Source: Acidovorax radicis (GTDB taxonomy: Bacteria > Pseudomonadota > Gammaproteobacteria > Burkholderiales > Burkholderiaceae_C). Taken from it: a DNA stretch of 64,000 nucleotides. Position numbers and translations under genes: made by a program. Shown here in pieces: positions 48,726 through 57,659 of this stretch (its first letter is position 1; each line of letters starts with the position of its first letter). The stretch is taken from positions 620,001 to 684,000 of the forward strand of contig NZ_CP075184.1 of the NCBI RefSeq assembly GCF_020510705.1, read 5' to 3'. A model generated the notes under the pieces. That model worked only from the letters and a program-made list of their open reading frames with translations. It was not told the DNA's origin and searched no databases.

Positions 48726-49895
48726 TCAGGTCAGCGCGCCTCTGGCATCAACCCTGATGATGCGTTCAACCATGCCCATCGCCAGCCCGCCGCGCACACC
48801 GATCATGAAGTCGTGCAGATTCACCGTGGGGTCGCAATGGCCAGGCACCAGCCACAGCATGCGGCCCAGCGCGGGCAGCCGCGCCTTGGGGCCATCGGGG
48901 TAAAGAATGCCGTGTTCATCGCCGCCGTTGGCGTAGCGCAAGCCCCGTTCGGGCGCCAGCAGTGCGACCGTGGGCAGGCCCGAGTCGATGGCATGGCTTT
49001 TGTGGCCCGCATCGCAGACCGCATGGCCGTCGCGCACCGAGATCACCTGGGTTTTGACGAACAATGCGTGTTCAAAAGCCGGTTGTGCGGGCTCGCGCTC
49101 ATTGCGGGCGTAGTCGGCGTCCATGAACAGGAACGAACCCGCCTGCAGTTCACCAAACACGCCGCTGGCGGCCTCGTGCACCAGTGTGCCGGTGCCCGAG
49201 CCGGTGATCAGGGGCACGGGCAGCCCCGCCGCTTCAATGAGTTGGCGTGTGTGGGCGGCGGCGCGCACCACGGCTGCAATGGCCTCGCGGCGGCCCACGG
49301 TGCTGGCCATGTGCTGCGCGCGGCCGTGGTAGGCCTGCAGGCCGGCGAACCGCAGGCGTGGCGTGCCGGCCACGGCCAGCGCCAATGGCACGGCCGCCTC
49401 GCCCGGGGCCACGCCGCAGCGGCCCTGGCCCACATCGATTTCCACCAGCACATCCACCCCCGCGTCGCTGCCATATTGCGCCATGGCTTCGGCCAGGCGC
49501 TCGATGCCTTCGGGGTGGTCCACGGCCAGCGCGAGACGCCCACCGCGCGCTGCCAGTTGTGCGGCCAACCGGGCCACACGCTGCAGTTTGGGCATGGCCA
49601 CCACCTGGTTGGTGATGGTGATGTCGTTCACGCCGCCTGCGGCCAATGCCTCGGCCTCGGACACTTTTTGCACACACACGCCCTGCGCGCCAGCCTGCTG
49701 CATCAGCAGTGCCAGCTCGGCGCTCTTGTGCATCTTGGCGTGCGGGCGCCAGCGCACCTGGTGTTTGCGCGCAAAGTCCGCCATGCGCTGCATGTTGCGC
49801 TCCATGGCGTCCAGGTCCACCACCAGCGCGGGCGTGTCGATCAGGTCCACCCGCAGGCCCACGGTGGCTGCCAGTGCCTCAGGAATGGGTTTCAT
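48726..49895 (-). CDS. D-threonine aldolase-like / D-3-hydroxyaspartate aldolase family, PLP enzyme
   Basis: A 389-residue fold-type III PLP protein (alanine racemase N-terminal-like barrel). The cofactor lysine is in VRWRPHAKMHK, the phosphate-binding GSGTGT loop follows, and the C-terminal beta domain ends with the metal-binding PGHCDPTVNLHD. These are the features of metal-dependent D-threonine aldolase and D-3-hydroxyaspartate aldolase, which split D-beta-hydroxy amino acids to glycine and an aldehyde. The start is ATG 49895, overlapping the phosphatase gene by 17 bases. Confidence 0.88.
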   Translation of the reverse strand: MKPIPEALAATVGLRVDLIDTPALVVDLDAMERNMQRMADFARKHQVRWRPHAKMHKSAELALLMQQAGAQGVCVQKVSEAEALAAGGVNDITITNQVVAMPKLQRVARLAAQLAARGGRLALAVDHPEGIERLAEAMAQYGSDAGVDVLVEIDVGQGRCGVAPGEAAVPLALAVAGTPRLRFAGLQAYHGRAQHMASTVGRREAIAAVVRAAAHTRQLIEAAGLPVPLITGSGTGTLVHEAASGVFGELQAGSFLFMDADYARNEREPAQPAFEHALFVKTQVISVRDGHAVCDAGHKSHAIDSGLPTVALLAPERGLRYANGGDEHGILYPDGPKARLPALGRMLWLVPGHCDPTVNLHDFMIGVRGGLAMGMVERIIRVDARGALT

Positions 49896-50526
49896 CGCGT
49901 GCGGTGCGGTCGGCGTTTTCAAGGTGCTGGGTGTCTGCCCAACCCACCAGCGTGAGGCCGTCGGGGGTCCATAGCAGGCGGTTGATGGCGGCGTTGGCCA
50001 ACTGCCAGGTGCGCGGCGCCTGCAGCTCCTGGCGCGTGGCCAGTCGATACAGCACATCCAGCACGCCCCCGTGGGCTACCACCACAATCTGCTCGCCCGC
50101 GTGTTGCTGCGCCAGCGTGGTCACCGTGCGCTCGATGCGTTCGCGCAGTGTCACCAGCGACTCGCCACCGGCGGGCGCGTAGTGCGGGTCACGCTTGCGC
50201 CAGCGCCGGGCGTCCTCGGGCAGCTCGGCTTCGATCTCGGCAAAGGTGCGGCCCTGGAAGTGGCCAAAGCTGCGTTCGCGCAGCCCCGGCTCGGCCACCA
50301 GCGGCGCGCCCGTGGTGCGGGCCACCGCCTGGGCGGTGGCGTGGGCCCGCTGGAGGTCGCTGGTGTAGATGGCGCCAATCGGCTCACCACTCAGGGCCTC
50401 GCCCAGTTGGGCTGCCTGCCACAGACCGGTGTCGTTCAATGGAATGTCGAGGTGACCCTGTATGCGGGTGTCCACGTTCCAGGCGGTTTCGCCATGGCGT
50501 ACGGCAACGATGCGGGTGGATTGCAT
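49879..50526 (-). CDS. Histidine phosphatase / phosphoglycerate mutase family protein
   Basis: A 215-residue protein with the catalytic RHGETAWN (9-16), the second conserved region LQRAHATAQAVA, the acidic ERSFGHFQGRTFAEIE, and the second histidine in VVVAHGGVLDVL. It belongs to the cofactor-dependent mutase/phosphatase group (GpmB, CobC, PhoE types); the substrate is not clear from sequence. It overlaps the downstream aldolase-like gene. Confidence 0.9.
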   Translation of the reverse strand: MQSTRIVAVRHGETAWNVDTRIQGHLDIPLNDTGLWQAAQLGEALSGEPIGAIYTSDLQRAHATAQAVARTTGAPLVAEPGLRERSFGHFQGRTFAEIEAELPEDARRWRKRDPHYAPAGGESLVTLRERIERTVTTLAQQHAGEQIVVVAHGGVLDVLYRLATRQELQAPRTWQLANAAINRLLWTPDGLTLVGWADTQHLENADRTARDETHS

Positions 50527-50564
50527 GCAGGTGGGAGACTATGGTCGTCGTAGTGTCGAAAAAG

Positions 50565-51215
50565 TCAGGGCGCTGGCCGCGCGACCGGGGCAGGTGTTGC
50601 TTGGGGGGCCAGCATGGGCAGGGGCAGACGCACCTCCCGGGGGCCCTGGGGAGGCTTGGGGAAGCCGGTGAGTGCCGCGTCAAACAACACGCCATACACG
50701 GCGGGGTCGCTCACCCAGATGTCTTCATGTACCGCCGAGGTTTCATACACCACGGCCTGCGTGGCAGCGTCGCGCAGCATGAGGCTCACGGCGCGGCGGT
50801 GCAGTGGCGAAGGCTCGTAAAACCCCCAGTTGCCGCCAAAGCCCCAGCCCCCCCGGCCATGCCAGCCGCCCCAGCCACCAAACCCCCACGGGCCGGAAGG
50901 TCCATACGGCGCCATGCCGTCGTAGCGGGGAACCACACCCGCCTGAACACCAATCTGCACCAAAAAGCGTGGCGCGGCATCGTCGCGCTGTAGGCCCACC
51001 CGGGCCAGCGCCTGTTCGGCCAGTGCGGCAATGGGGTCAAAGGCCGGCACCTGTTGCGAGGGCAGGCGATCAAGGCGGTAGGTGGCTGGCGCGGGGACCG
51101 CCGCCAGCGTGGAGAAACTTTGCACCTGGCCCTCGACAATGCGTGGGCCGGTGCTGCAGCCCGCCAGGGCTGCGGCTGCGCACAGCGACAGCGAAAAAAT
51201 CCATCGACGCGTCAT
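50565..51215 (-). CDS. DUF4136-like lipoprotein with Gly/Trp-rich insert
   Basis: A 216-residue lipoprotein: signal peptide with lipobox ALAGCST (Cys20), ATG 51215 preceded by AGGAG. The middle holds a run of about 30 residues dense in Gly, Trp and Phe (for example WGFGGWGGWHGRGGWGF), followed by a conserved part (RRAVSLMLRDAATQAVVYET) like DUF4136 proteins. The Gly/Trp-rich part may be a flexible surface loop. Function unknown. Confidence 0.8.
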   Translation of the reverse strand: MTRRWIFSLSLCAAAALAGCSTGPRIVEGQVQSFSTLAAVPAPATYRLDRLPSQQVPAFDPIAALAEQALARVGLQRDDAAPRFLVQIGVQAGVVPRYDGMAPYGPSGPWGFGGWGGWHGRGGWGFGGNWGFYEPSPLHRRAVSLMLRDAATQAVVYETSAVHEDIWVSDPAVYGVLFDAALTGFPKPPQGPREVRLPLPMLAPQATPAPVARPAP

Positions 51216-51270
51216 GATTCGGTTCTCCTGAGAGGCAATACCGGTCAGAGTGCCGCCGGGGCGCGGAGGT

Positions 51271-52215
51271 TCACGACAGTTGCACCACCTGCACCATCCC
51301 GGGGCCCAGGAGTGATGGCGCGGGTGCCAGGAACTCCTCCTTGTCAAATGCCTTGTCGCCGTCTTCGCTGGCGATGCCCGTGGCCTTGGCGTTCTTGAAG
51401 TCGTAAAGGTTGCCGTCCAGCAGGTGCGAGGGCACCACGTTCTGCAGGGCGTTGAACATGTTCTCCACGCGGCCCGGGAACTTCTTCTCCCACTCGCGCA
51501 GCATCTCTCCCACCTGTTTGCGCTGCAGGTTCTCCTGGCTGCCGCACAGGTTGCAGGGGATGATGGGGAAGTTGCGGTGCGCCGACCAGCGGGCGGTGTC
51601 CTTCTCGGCCACGTAGGCCAGCGGGCGAATCACCACATGCTTGCCGTCGTCGCTGACCAGCTTCGGGGGCATGCTTTTCATCTTGCCGCCAAAGAACATG
51701 TTGAGCAGCAGGGTCTGCAGGATGTCGTCGCGGTGGTGGCCCAGCGCGATCTTGGTGCAGCCCAGCTCATCGGCCACGCGGTACAAAATGCCCCGGCGCA
51801 GGCGGCTGCACAGGCTGCAGGTGGTCTTGCCCTCGGGGATCAGCTTCTTGACGATGCTATACGTGTCCTCGTTCTCGATGTGGAACGGCACGCCGGTGCT
51901 GGCCAGGTATTCGGGCAGGATGTGCTCGGGAAACCCAGGCTGCTTCTGGTCCAGGTTCACAGCGACCAGGTCAAAGTGGATAGGCGCGCGAGCCTTCATC
52001 TTGAGCAGTATGTCGAGCAACGTGTAGCTGTCTTTGCCGCCAGACATGCACACCATCACCCGGTCGCCCTCTTCGATCATGTTGAAGTCGACGATGGCTT
52101 TGCCCACTTCGCGGCACAGGCGTTTTTCGAGCTTGTGGGTTTCGCGCTCGATCTTGATATCGTTGCGTGGCGCTGCAACGGTGGGGTTTTCGGCTTCTGT
52201 CCAGACGGTACTCAT
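51271..52215 (-). CDS. ttcA: tRNA 2-thiocytidine(32) synthetase TtcA
   Basis: A 314-residue PP-loop enzyme that thiolates C32 of some tRNAs. The PP-loop is SGGKDS, and the iron-sulfur cluster cysteines are in CSLC and CNLCGSQ. The substrate helices [18 protein letters not shown] are as in the family. The C-terminal end is about ten residues longer than the core. Confidence 0.96.
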   Translation of the reverse strand: MSTVWTEAENPTVAAPRNDIKIERETHKLEKRLCREVGKAIVDFNMIEEGDRVMVCMSGGKDSYTLLDILLKMKARAPIHFDLVAVNLDQKQPGFPEHILPEYLASTGVPFHIENEDTYSIVKKLIPEGKTTCSLCSRLRRGILYRVADELGCTKIALGHHRDDILQTLLLNMFFGGKMKSMPPKLVSDDGKHVVIRPLAYVAEKDTARWSAHRNFPIIPCNLCGSQENLQRKQVGEMLREWEKKFPGRVENMFNALQNVVPSHLLDGNLYDFKNAKATGIASEDGDKAFDKEEFLAPAPSLLGPGMVQVVQLS

Positions 52216-52362
52216 GGGCCAATTGTCTCATTCCTGCCGCGCCGGGCGCGCGTGGGGGCGTGGCCTTTGCCTGTGCAGGGCCCTGGCCGGGCTGCGTAAC
52301 GACGCCGTCATATGGCACTTGCACACTCCGGGGCTTTTGACTCCTGCCCCTTGGGTTTGACC

Positions 52363-53505
52363 ATGTTGCCACTCTCCTGCACTTTCTCCCGCGTCGTCGG
52401 CTCCGTGGCCATCTGGGGGCTGGCCTGCATGCTCACGGCCTGCGGCGGCAGTGATGCAGCCGAAGGCATTGGCGGCCTGCGCCTGATTGGCGACTACGCC
52501 ATCAAAACCAAGACCTTGTACGAAGGCGTGGAGTTTGGCGGCATCTCGGGCATCGACCGGGCCCAGGACGGCACCTACTGGGCCATTTCGGACGAGCGCG
52601 GAGGCGAGCGTGGCACCCCCCGCTTTTATTCGCTATCGCTCGACTTCGATGCCACCCGCTTCAAGAGCGTACGCATCAACAAGATGGTCTCCATCCAGGG
52701 GCCCGATGGCAAGCCCTTGTCCAGCACCACGCGCACGGTGGACCCCGAGGGCATCCGCGTGGCCCCCAATGGCAACCTCTATATCTCCAGCGAAGGCAAC
52801 TTCGGCACGGGGGCGGCCCTGTACCAGCCCTTCGTGCGTGAGATCCGCACCGATGGCAGCTTTGTTCGCGCGTTTGAAACACCCAGCGCCTTCAACTATG
52901 TGGACAACAGCACCACCGGCGCCCGCAGCAACAAGCTGTTCGAGGCGCTGGCGGTTACCCCCAATGGCATGGTTTTCACTGCCAACGAAGACGCGCTGAT
53001 CGAGGACGGCCCCATCACCAGCTTGCAGGCGGGCAGCGTGGTGCGCGTGCTCCAGCTCGACCCCGCCAGTGGCAAGAGCGTCGCGCAATACGCCTACCCA
53101 TTGCCTGCGATTCCCGTGGACAAGGCCCCCACCGGCGCCTTTGCGCCCGACAACGGCCTGCCCGAACTGCTGGCGGTGTCCAACACCGAGTTCGTTGCCG
53201 TGGAACGCGCTTATGCCGATGGCGTGGGCAACACGATCCGGCTGGTGCTGGCCACGCTGGAGGCCGACACCACCAACGTGCAGTCCTTCAAGAGCCTGAA
53301 AGGCGCCAGCTACAAGCCCATGAAAAAGCAGCTGTTGCTGGAGATGCCCATCACCTACCAGGGCGTCAAGATCGACAACATCGAGGGCGCCTCGTGGGGG
53401 CCGCGCCTGCCCAACGGCAACCGCACGCTGGTGCTGGTGGCCGACAACAACTTTGCCGACAACCAGGTCACGCAGTTCCTGGCGTTTGAGGTGCTGCCCC
53501 AGTAA
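52363..53505 (+). CDS. Esterase-like activity of phytase family lipoprotein
   Basis: A 380-residue exported protein with lipobox LTACGGS. The mature part is a predicted beta-propeller: GGISGIDRAQDGTYWAISDE near the start, VDPEGIRVAPNGNLYISSEG, then FEALAVTPNGMVFTANE and the end DNIEGASWGPRLPNGNRTLVLVADNNF are the repeated signature of the phytase-like esterase family (PF13449). Enzymatic activity has been shown for few members. It is a single gene convergent with folB. Confidence 0.88.
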   Translation: MLPLSCTFSRVVGSVAIWGLACMLTACGGSDAAEGIGGLRLIGDYAIKTKTLYEGVEFGGISGIDRAQDGTYWAISDERGGERGTPRFYSLSLDFDATRFKSVRINKMVSIQGPDGKPLSSTTRTVDPEGIRVAPNGNLYISSEGNFGTGAALYQPFVREIRTDGSFVRAFETPSAFNYVDNSTTGARSNKLFEALAVTPNGMVFTANEDALIEDGPITSLQAGSVVRVLQLDPASGKSVAQYAYPLPAIPVDKAPTGAFAPDNGLPELLAVSNTEFVAVERAYADGVGNTIRLVLATLEADTTNVQSFKSLKGASYKPMKKQLLLEMPITYQGVKIDNIEGASWGPRLPNGNRTLVLVADNNFADNQVTQFLAFEVLPQ

Positions 53506-53574
53506 GAACGAGACACAAGCCGCAAAAAGGCGGGGGGGCGGCACGGCAGCAGGGCGTACCGGCAGCAAAGCGGC

Positions 53575-53946
53575 CTACCACTGCCCCGTTTCGATGCGAA
53601 TGGCCACTTCGCAATCGTCGAAGATTTCCAGTTTGGCGATCTTCACCCGCACGCCCAGCACGCCGGGCAACTGCATCAGGCGGTGGGCGAGCTTGCCGAT
53701 CAGGCTCTCCAGCAGGTTCACGTGCTCGGCCTTGCACTCGTCGATGATGATCTGGCGCACGCGCCGGTAGTCCAGCACATGGCCGATGTCGTCGTCCCGC
53801 GGGGCCAGCGGCTGCACGCCCAGGCTCAGCTCGGCATCGACCTGGATCGGCTGGGGCGCGGTCTTTTCGTGGTCAAGAATGCCCAGGTTGGCATCAAAGC
53901 GCAAACCGGTGAGTGTGAGGATCTGGGTGCCAACGGCTTGGTTCAT
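53575..53946 (-). CDS. folB: Dihydroneopterin aldolase (FolB)
   Basis: A 123-residue enzyme of folate synthesis. LTGLRFDANLGILDHEK and DDIGHVLDYRRVRQII are the family segments, and the glutamate-lysine pair around LLESLIGKLAHRL and VRVKIAKLE fits the active site. It lies 25 bases after the pteridine-reductase-like SDR gene on the same strand, which supports a folate or pterin role for both. Confidence 0.93.
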   Translation of the reverse strand: MNQAVGTQILTLTGLRFDANLGILDHEKTAPQPIQVDAELSLGVQPLAPRDDDIGHVLDYRRVRQIIIDECKAEHVNLLESLIGKLAHRLMQLPGVLGVRVKIAKLEIFDDCEVAIRIETGQW

Positions 53947-53971
53947 GAATGGTCCTGCGGTGAGCTTGCGC

Positions 53972-54775
53972 TCACATCATCGAAAAATCGCGATCAAACT
54001 TCATCAGATGCTGCCCCCCGTCCACCAGCAGGGTGGTGCCGGTGATGGACCGGTTCTCCAGTGCAAACCGCACCGTGGCGGCCACGTCCTCGGCGGTGGA
54101 TGACCGGCCCAGCGGGCTCAGGGCGTGCAACTGCGCAAACCTGTCCTCGCTGAGCAGGTGGCTGGTCAGCGTCAGGCCCGGGGCCACGCCCACCACCCGC
54201 ACCCGGGGCGCCAGCGCCAGGGCCAGCATGGTGCCGGCGGCCTCCAGGGCCGCCTTGGACAGCGTGTAGCTCATGAAGTCGGGGTTCTGGTTCCAGAGTT
54301 TCTGGTCCAGCAGGTTGACGACCGCGCCCTGGGCATTGGTTTCGCCGGCGGCGGCACGGTCCGCCATGTGCTGGTGCAGGGCCTGGGCCAGCAGCACAGG
54401 GGCTGCCGTGTTGCTGCGCAGGTGTTTTTCGAGTGCGGCAAAACCAAAGGTCTGGGCGTTGTCGTGCTCAAAAAGCGATGCGCTGTTGACCACCGCGTCC
54501 AGTTGGCCAAAGTGCCCAATGACCTGCGGCACCAGCGCCTTTACAGACGCCTCATCCTGAAAATCTGCCTCAAAATGGGCGCTAGCGCCTTTGTAGCTTG
54601 CGCAGGCAGCTACTGTTTCAATAGCATCCTGCTCGGAAGACCGGTAGTGCACTGCCACCTGCCACCCTCCCGCTGCCAGCGCCAGCGCGATGCTGCGGCC
54701 TAGCCGCCTGGCAGCGCCAGTCACCAGCACGGTGCGGGGCGATAGCATGGCAAATGGGGAGGATGGGGACGACAT
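53972..54775 (-). CDS. SDR oxidoreductase, probable pteridine reductase / FolM-like
   Basis: A 267-residue short-chain dehydrogenase. The cofactor motif is TGAARRLGRSIA (19-30), preferring NADPH through the arginine pair, and the catalytic YTLSKAA is present. NSASLFEHD and the upstream neighbour folB fit FolM-type dihydrofolate/dihydromonapterin reductases or pteridine reductases. Residues 51-72 (core ETVAACASYKGASAHFEAD) are encoded by a palindromic repeat copy, in frame, in the loop after the second strand. ATG 54775 is used; ATG 54748 is the alternative and would leave more room for the divergent promoter. Confidence 0.85.
   Translation of the reverse strand: MSSPSSPFAMLSPRTVLVTGAARRLGRSIALALAAGGWQVAVHYRSSEQDAIETVAACASYKGASAHFEADFQDEASVKALVPQVIGHFGQLDAVVNSASLFEHDNAQTFGFAALEKHLRSNTAAPVLLAQALHQHMADRAAAGETNAQGAVVNLLDQKLWNQNPDFMSYTLSKAALEAAGTMLALALAPRVRVVGVAPGLTLTSHLLSEDRFAQLHALSPLGRSSTAEDVAATVRFALENRSITGTTLLVDGGQHLMKFDRDFSMM
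54558..54625 (-). repeat. Palindromic AGCGCTT element inside the SDR gene
   Basis: A diverged copy: plus-strand CTGCCTC, then GGGCGCTAGCGCC, then GCGCAGGCAGCTACTG and the outer box TTCAATAGCAT. It reads in frame with the gene; compared with others it lost one AAGCGCT arm. Confidence 0.7.
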
Positions 54776-54785
54776 GTGAAGGACA

Positions 54786-55904
54786 ATGCGGGCCGTGACC
54801 CAAAAGCCCGACAGTTTAACGACCGCCCTGCAGTCCCACATCCGCGACGCCATTGCTGCCCATGGCGGCTGGATCGGTTTTGACCGCTTCATGGCGCTGG
54901 CCCTCTATACGCCCGGCCTGGGCTATTACGCCAACGATTCCACCAAGTTCGGCGCCATGCCCGAGTCCGGCAGCGACTTCGTGACCGCGCCCGAACTCAC
55001 GCCCCTGTTTGGCCAGACGCTGGCTGAACAGGTGGGGCAGGCGCTGGCGGTCACCGGCACCGATGAGGTGTGGGAGTTTGGCGCGGGCTCGGGCGCACTC
55101 GCGCTGCAGCTGCTCGATGCGCTGGGCGACCAGGTGCGGCGCTACACCATCGTCGATCTGTCGGGCAGCCTGCGTGCGCGCCAGCAGGCCAAGCTGGTGG
55201 CGCACGCCCACAAGTTGCGCTGGGTGGATGCACTGCCCGAGCACATCGACGGCGTGGTGGTCGGCAACGAGGTGCTCGATGCCATGCCCGTGCAACTGCT
55301 GGCGCGCCACGGCGGCCAGCAGGGCGGTGTGTGGCACGAGCGCGGCGTGGTGGTGCAGGACGACGGCAGCTTTGCCTGGGCCGACCGCTCCACCGACCTG
55401 CGCCCACCCATAGCCATCGAAGGCCCGCAGGACTACTTGACCGAAATCCACGCCCAGGGCGAGGGTTTCATCCGCACCCTGGCCGACCGGCTCACACGCG
55501 GCGCGGCCTTTTTGCTGGACTACGGTTTTGGCGAGAGCGAGTACTACCACCCCCAGCGCCACATGGGCACCGTGATGTGCCACCAGGGCCACCTGGCCGA
55601 TGGCGACCCGCTGGCGGCGGTGGGCCTCAAGGACATCACCGCCCACGTCAACTTCACGGCCATGGCGCTGGCCGCGCAGGACGCGGGCCTGCACGTGCTG
55701 GGCTACACCACGCAGGCGCACTTTCTCATCAACTGTGGTTTGCTATCAAAAATGGAGCTGCTAACGCAGGCAGATCGTGCGGTAGCGGCCAAATTGATCA
55801 TGGAACACGAAATGGGCGAGCTCTTCAAGGTGCTGGCGCTGGGCGTGGGCGAGGCGTGGGAGCCCCTCGGTTTTGTGCGCGGCGACCGCTCGCACCGGTT
55901 GTAG
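54786..55904 (+). CDS. SAM-dependent methyltransferase, MidA/NDUFAF7 family
   Basis: A 372-residue class I methyltransferase. FMALALYTPGLGYYAN, the GSDFVTAPELTPLFGQTLAEQV block and the SAM-binding VWEFGAGSGALALQLLDAL identify the family, whose mitochondrial member methylates an arginine of complex I subunit NDUFS2. Near the C-terminus, residues 318-329 are encoded by a half copy of the palindromic repeat (55738-55770). Its ATG lies only ten bases from the divergent SDR start; a GTG at 54795 is an alternative. Confidence 0.88.
   Translation: MRAVTQKPDSLTTALQSHIRDAIAAHGGWIGFDRFMALALYTPGLGYYANDSTKFGAMPESGSDFVTAPELTPLFGQTLAEQVGQALAVTGTDEVWEFGAGSGALALQLLDALGDQVRRYTIVDLSGSLRARQQAKLVAHAHKLRWVDALPEHIDGVVVGNEVLDAMPVQLLARHGGQQGGVWHERGVVVQDDGSFAWADRSTDLRPPIAIEGPQDYLTEIHAQGEGFIRTLADRLTRGAAFLLDYGFGESEYYHPQRHMGTVMCHQGHLADGDPLAAVGLKDITAHVNFTAMALAAQDAGLHVLGYTTQAHFLINCGLLSKMELLTQADRAVAAKLIMEHEMGELFKVLALGVGEAWEPLGFVRGDRSHRL
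55738..55770 (+). repeat. Half copy of the palindromic element inside the methyltransferase gene
   Basis: TTTGCTAT, then GGAGCTGCTAACGC; the second arm is missing. The base change from TAG to GAG keeps the frame open. Confidence 0.55.
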
Positions 55905-55925
55905 GCTCGTCGCACGCGTCTTGCC

Positions 55926-56120
55926 ATGCTGCGCTGGTTGCTGGTCACCTTTCTCGCGCTGATGTTCATCAGCTGGCTTTCGCCGTTGCTGCGGCGCCTG
56001 GGCTTTGGGCGGCTGCCGGGGGACCTGCGGTTTCGATGGCTCGGGCGGGACTGGGATGTGCCGGTAGCGTCCACGCTGCTGCTGAGCTTTCTGATCAGCC
56101 TGATCGCCAAGTGGCTTTAG
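55926..56120 (+). CDS. DUF2905 family small membrane protein
   Basis: A 64-residue protein with a membrane helix at each end and the conserved centre GRLPGDLRF, the DUF2905 pattern. It begins 22 bases after the methyltransferase gene on the same strand and is probably co-transcribed. Function unknown. Confidence 0.85.
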   Translation: MLRWLLVTFLALMFISWLSPLLRRLGFGRLPGDLRFRWLGRDWDVPVASTLLLSFLISLIAKWL

Positions 56121-56184
56121 GGCCACCAACCCAAGTTTTTTTCAAACACTTTTGCCGTTGCCACAGCGCCTGTCGGTCGGTCGG

Positions 56185-57567
56185 TCAGTCTTGTCCCGCC
56201 GCTTCCAGTGCCTGCAAGAATGCCTGGCGCCACCAGTGCACATCGTGCTGGCGGATGCGTGCCATGAGTTTCTCGTGGCGCTCCTTGCGTTCGTGCAGCG
56301 GCATCTGCAACGCCTGCTGGATGCTGTCGGCCATGCCCTGCGAGTCGTACGGGTTGACCAGCAAGGCTTCTTTGAGTTGCTCGGCCGCGCCCGCAAAACG
56401 TGACAACACCAGCACGCCCGGGTCATCGGGGTCTTGCGCCACCACGTATTCCTTGGCGACCAGGTTCATGCCGTCGCGCAGCGGTGTGACCAGCCCCGCG
56501 GCCGCCGCGCGGCACAGGCCCGGCACCCGTTTGCGCGCCACCATGCGGTGGATGTAGCGCACCGGCATCCAGTCGAGCTCGCCGTAGTCGCCGTTGACGG
56601 AGCCACACAGCCCTTCAAGCTCCTGGCGCAGGTCGGCGTAGGCGTTCACGTCGTCGCGGGTGGGCGACGCAATCATGATCAGCGTGGCGCTGCCCCGGTT
56701 TTCCGGGTACCGGTCGAGCAACTCGCGATAGGCGCGCACCCGCTGGGGGATGCCTTTGGAGTAGTCCAGCCGGTCAATGCCCAACAGCAAGCGGCGGCGC
56801 GAGTATTCGGCGCGCATGCCTTCGCACGTGTCCATTGCTTCGCTGGCATGGGTGAGCCGCGTGAACTCGTCGACATCGATGCCGATCGGAAACGCCTGCA
56901 CGACCACGGTGGCGCCAAAAGCGCGCACGCGTTTTTCGTCGATCTCTTCGGCGCTGCCTTCGCTGCGCACGTAGCGGGTGAAGTGCGATACATCGGCCTC
57001 GCTCTGCAGACCCACCAGGTCATAGGCAAACAGGGACCGCATGAGCCATTCGTGCTGGGGGATGGCGGCCATGATGAGCGGTGGCGGCATGGGGATGTGC
57101 AGGAAAAACCCGATGCGTTGCTTGCAGCCCATGGCGCGCAGCTCGGCGGCCAGTGGAATCAGGTGGTAGTCGTGCACCCAGATCACGTCATCGTCGCGCA
57201 GCAGTGGCAGCAGCTTGCGTGCAAAAAGCTGGTTGACCCGGCGATACCCGGCGATGTAGTTGGCGTTGAAGTCCGCCAGGTCGAGCCGGTAGTGAAACAC
57301 CGGCCACAACACGCTGTTGCTGTAGCCGTGGTAGTAGCTGTGGTGGTCTTCCTCGCACAGATCAACGGTGGCCAGGGTCACATTGCCGGCATTGCGGGTG
57401 TGCAACTCACCTTCGCCCGCCGTGCCTTTTTCCACCACGGTACCGCTCCATCCAAACCACAGGCCTCCGGTTTGATGAAGGGCTTCACCCAGGGCCACAG
57501 CCAGGCCGCCAGCGGCGGGTTTGCGCGGGTCTGCCACGCGGTTGGATATCACGACGAGTCTGCTCAT
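56185..57567 (-). CDS. otsA: Trehalose-6-phosphate synthase (OtsA)
   Basis: A 460-residue GT20 glycosyltransferase that joins UDP-glucose and glucose-6-phosphate. The N-terminal SRLVVISNRVADP and GGLAVAL, the HDYHLIPLAAELR helix, GIDRLDYSKGIPQR, and the C-terminal DGMNLVAKEYV (sugar-nucleotide-binding) are all present. It is the last gene of the otsB-GH15-otsA set on the minus strand, 92 bases after the GH15 gene. Confidence 0.96.
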   Translation of the reverse strand: MSRLVVISNRVADPRKPAAGGLAVALGEALHQTGGLWFGWSGTVVEKGTAGEGELHTRNAGNVTLATVDLCEEDHHSYYHGYSNSVLWPVFHYRLDLADFNANYIAGYRRVNQLFARKLLPLLRDDDVIWVHDYHLIPLAAELRAMGCKQRIGFFLHIPMPPPLIMAAIPQHEWLMRSLFAYDLVGLQSEADVSHFTRYVRSEGSAEEIDEKRVRAFGATVVVQAFPIGIDVDEFTRLTHASEAMDTCEGMRAEYSRRRLLLGIDRLDYSKGIPQRVRAYRELLDRYPENRGSATLIMIASPTRDDVNAYADLRQELEGLCGSVNGDYGELDWMPVRYIHRMVARKRVPGLCRAAAAGLVTPLRDGMNLVAKEYVVAQDPDDPGVLVLSRFAGAAEQLKEALLVNPYDSQGMADSIQQALQMPLHERKERHEKLMARIRQHDVHWWRQAFLQALEAAGQD

Positions 57568-57659
57568 GGCCTCATCATCCGTGCAAACGCGTGTTGCAGG
57601 CTGTCAGACACCGCCGCCAATCGCAACGCGTCGGATGCCAGGGGGGCCGCCCTACATGG

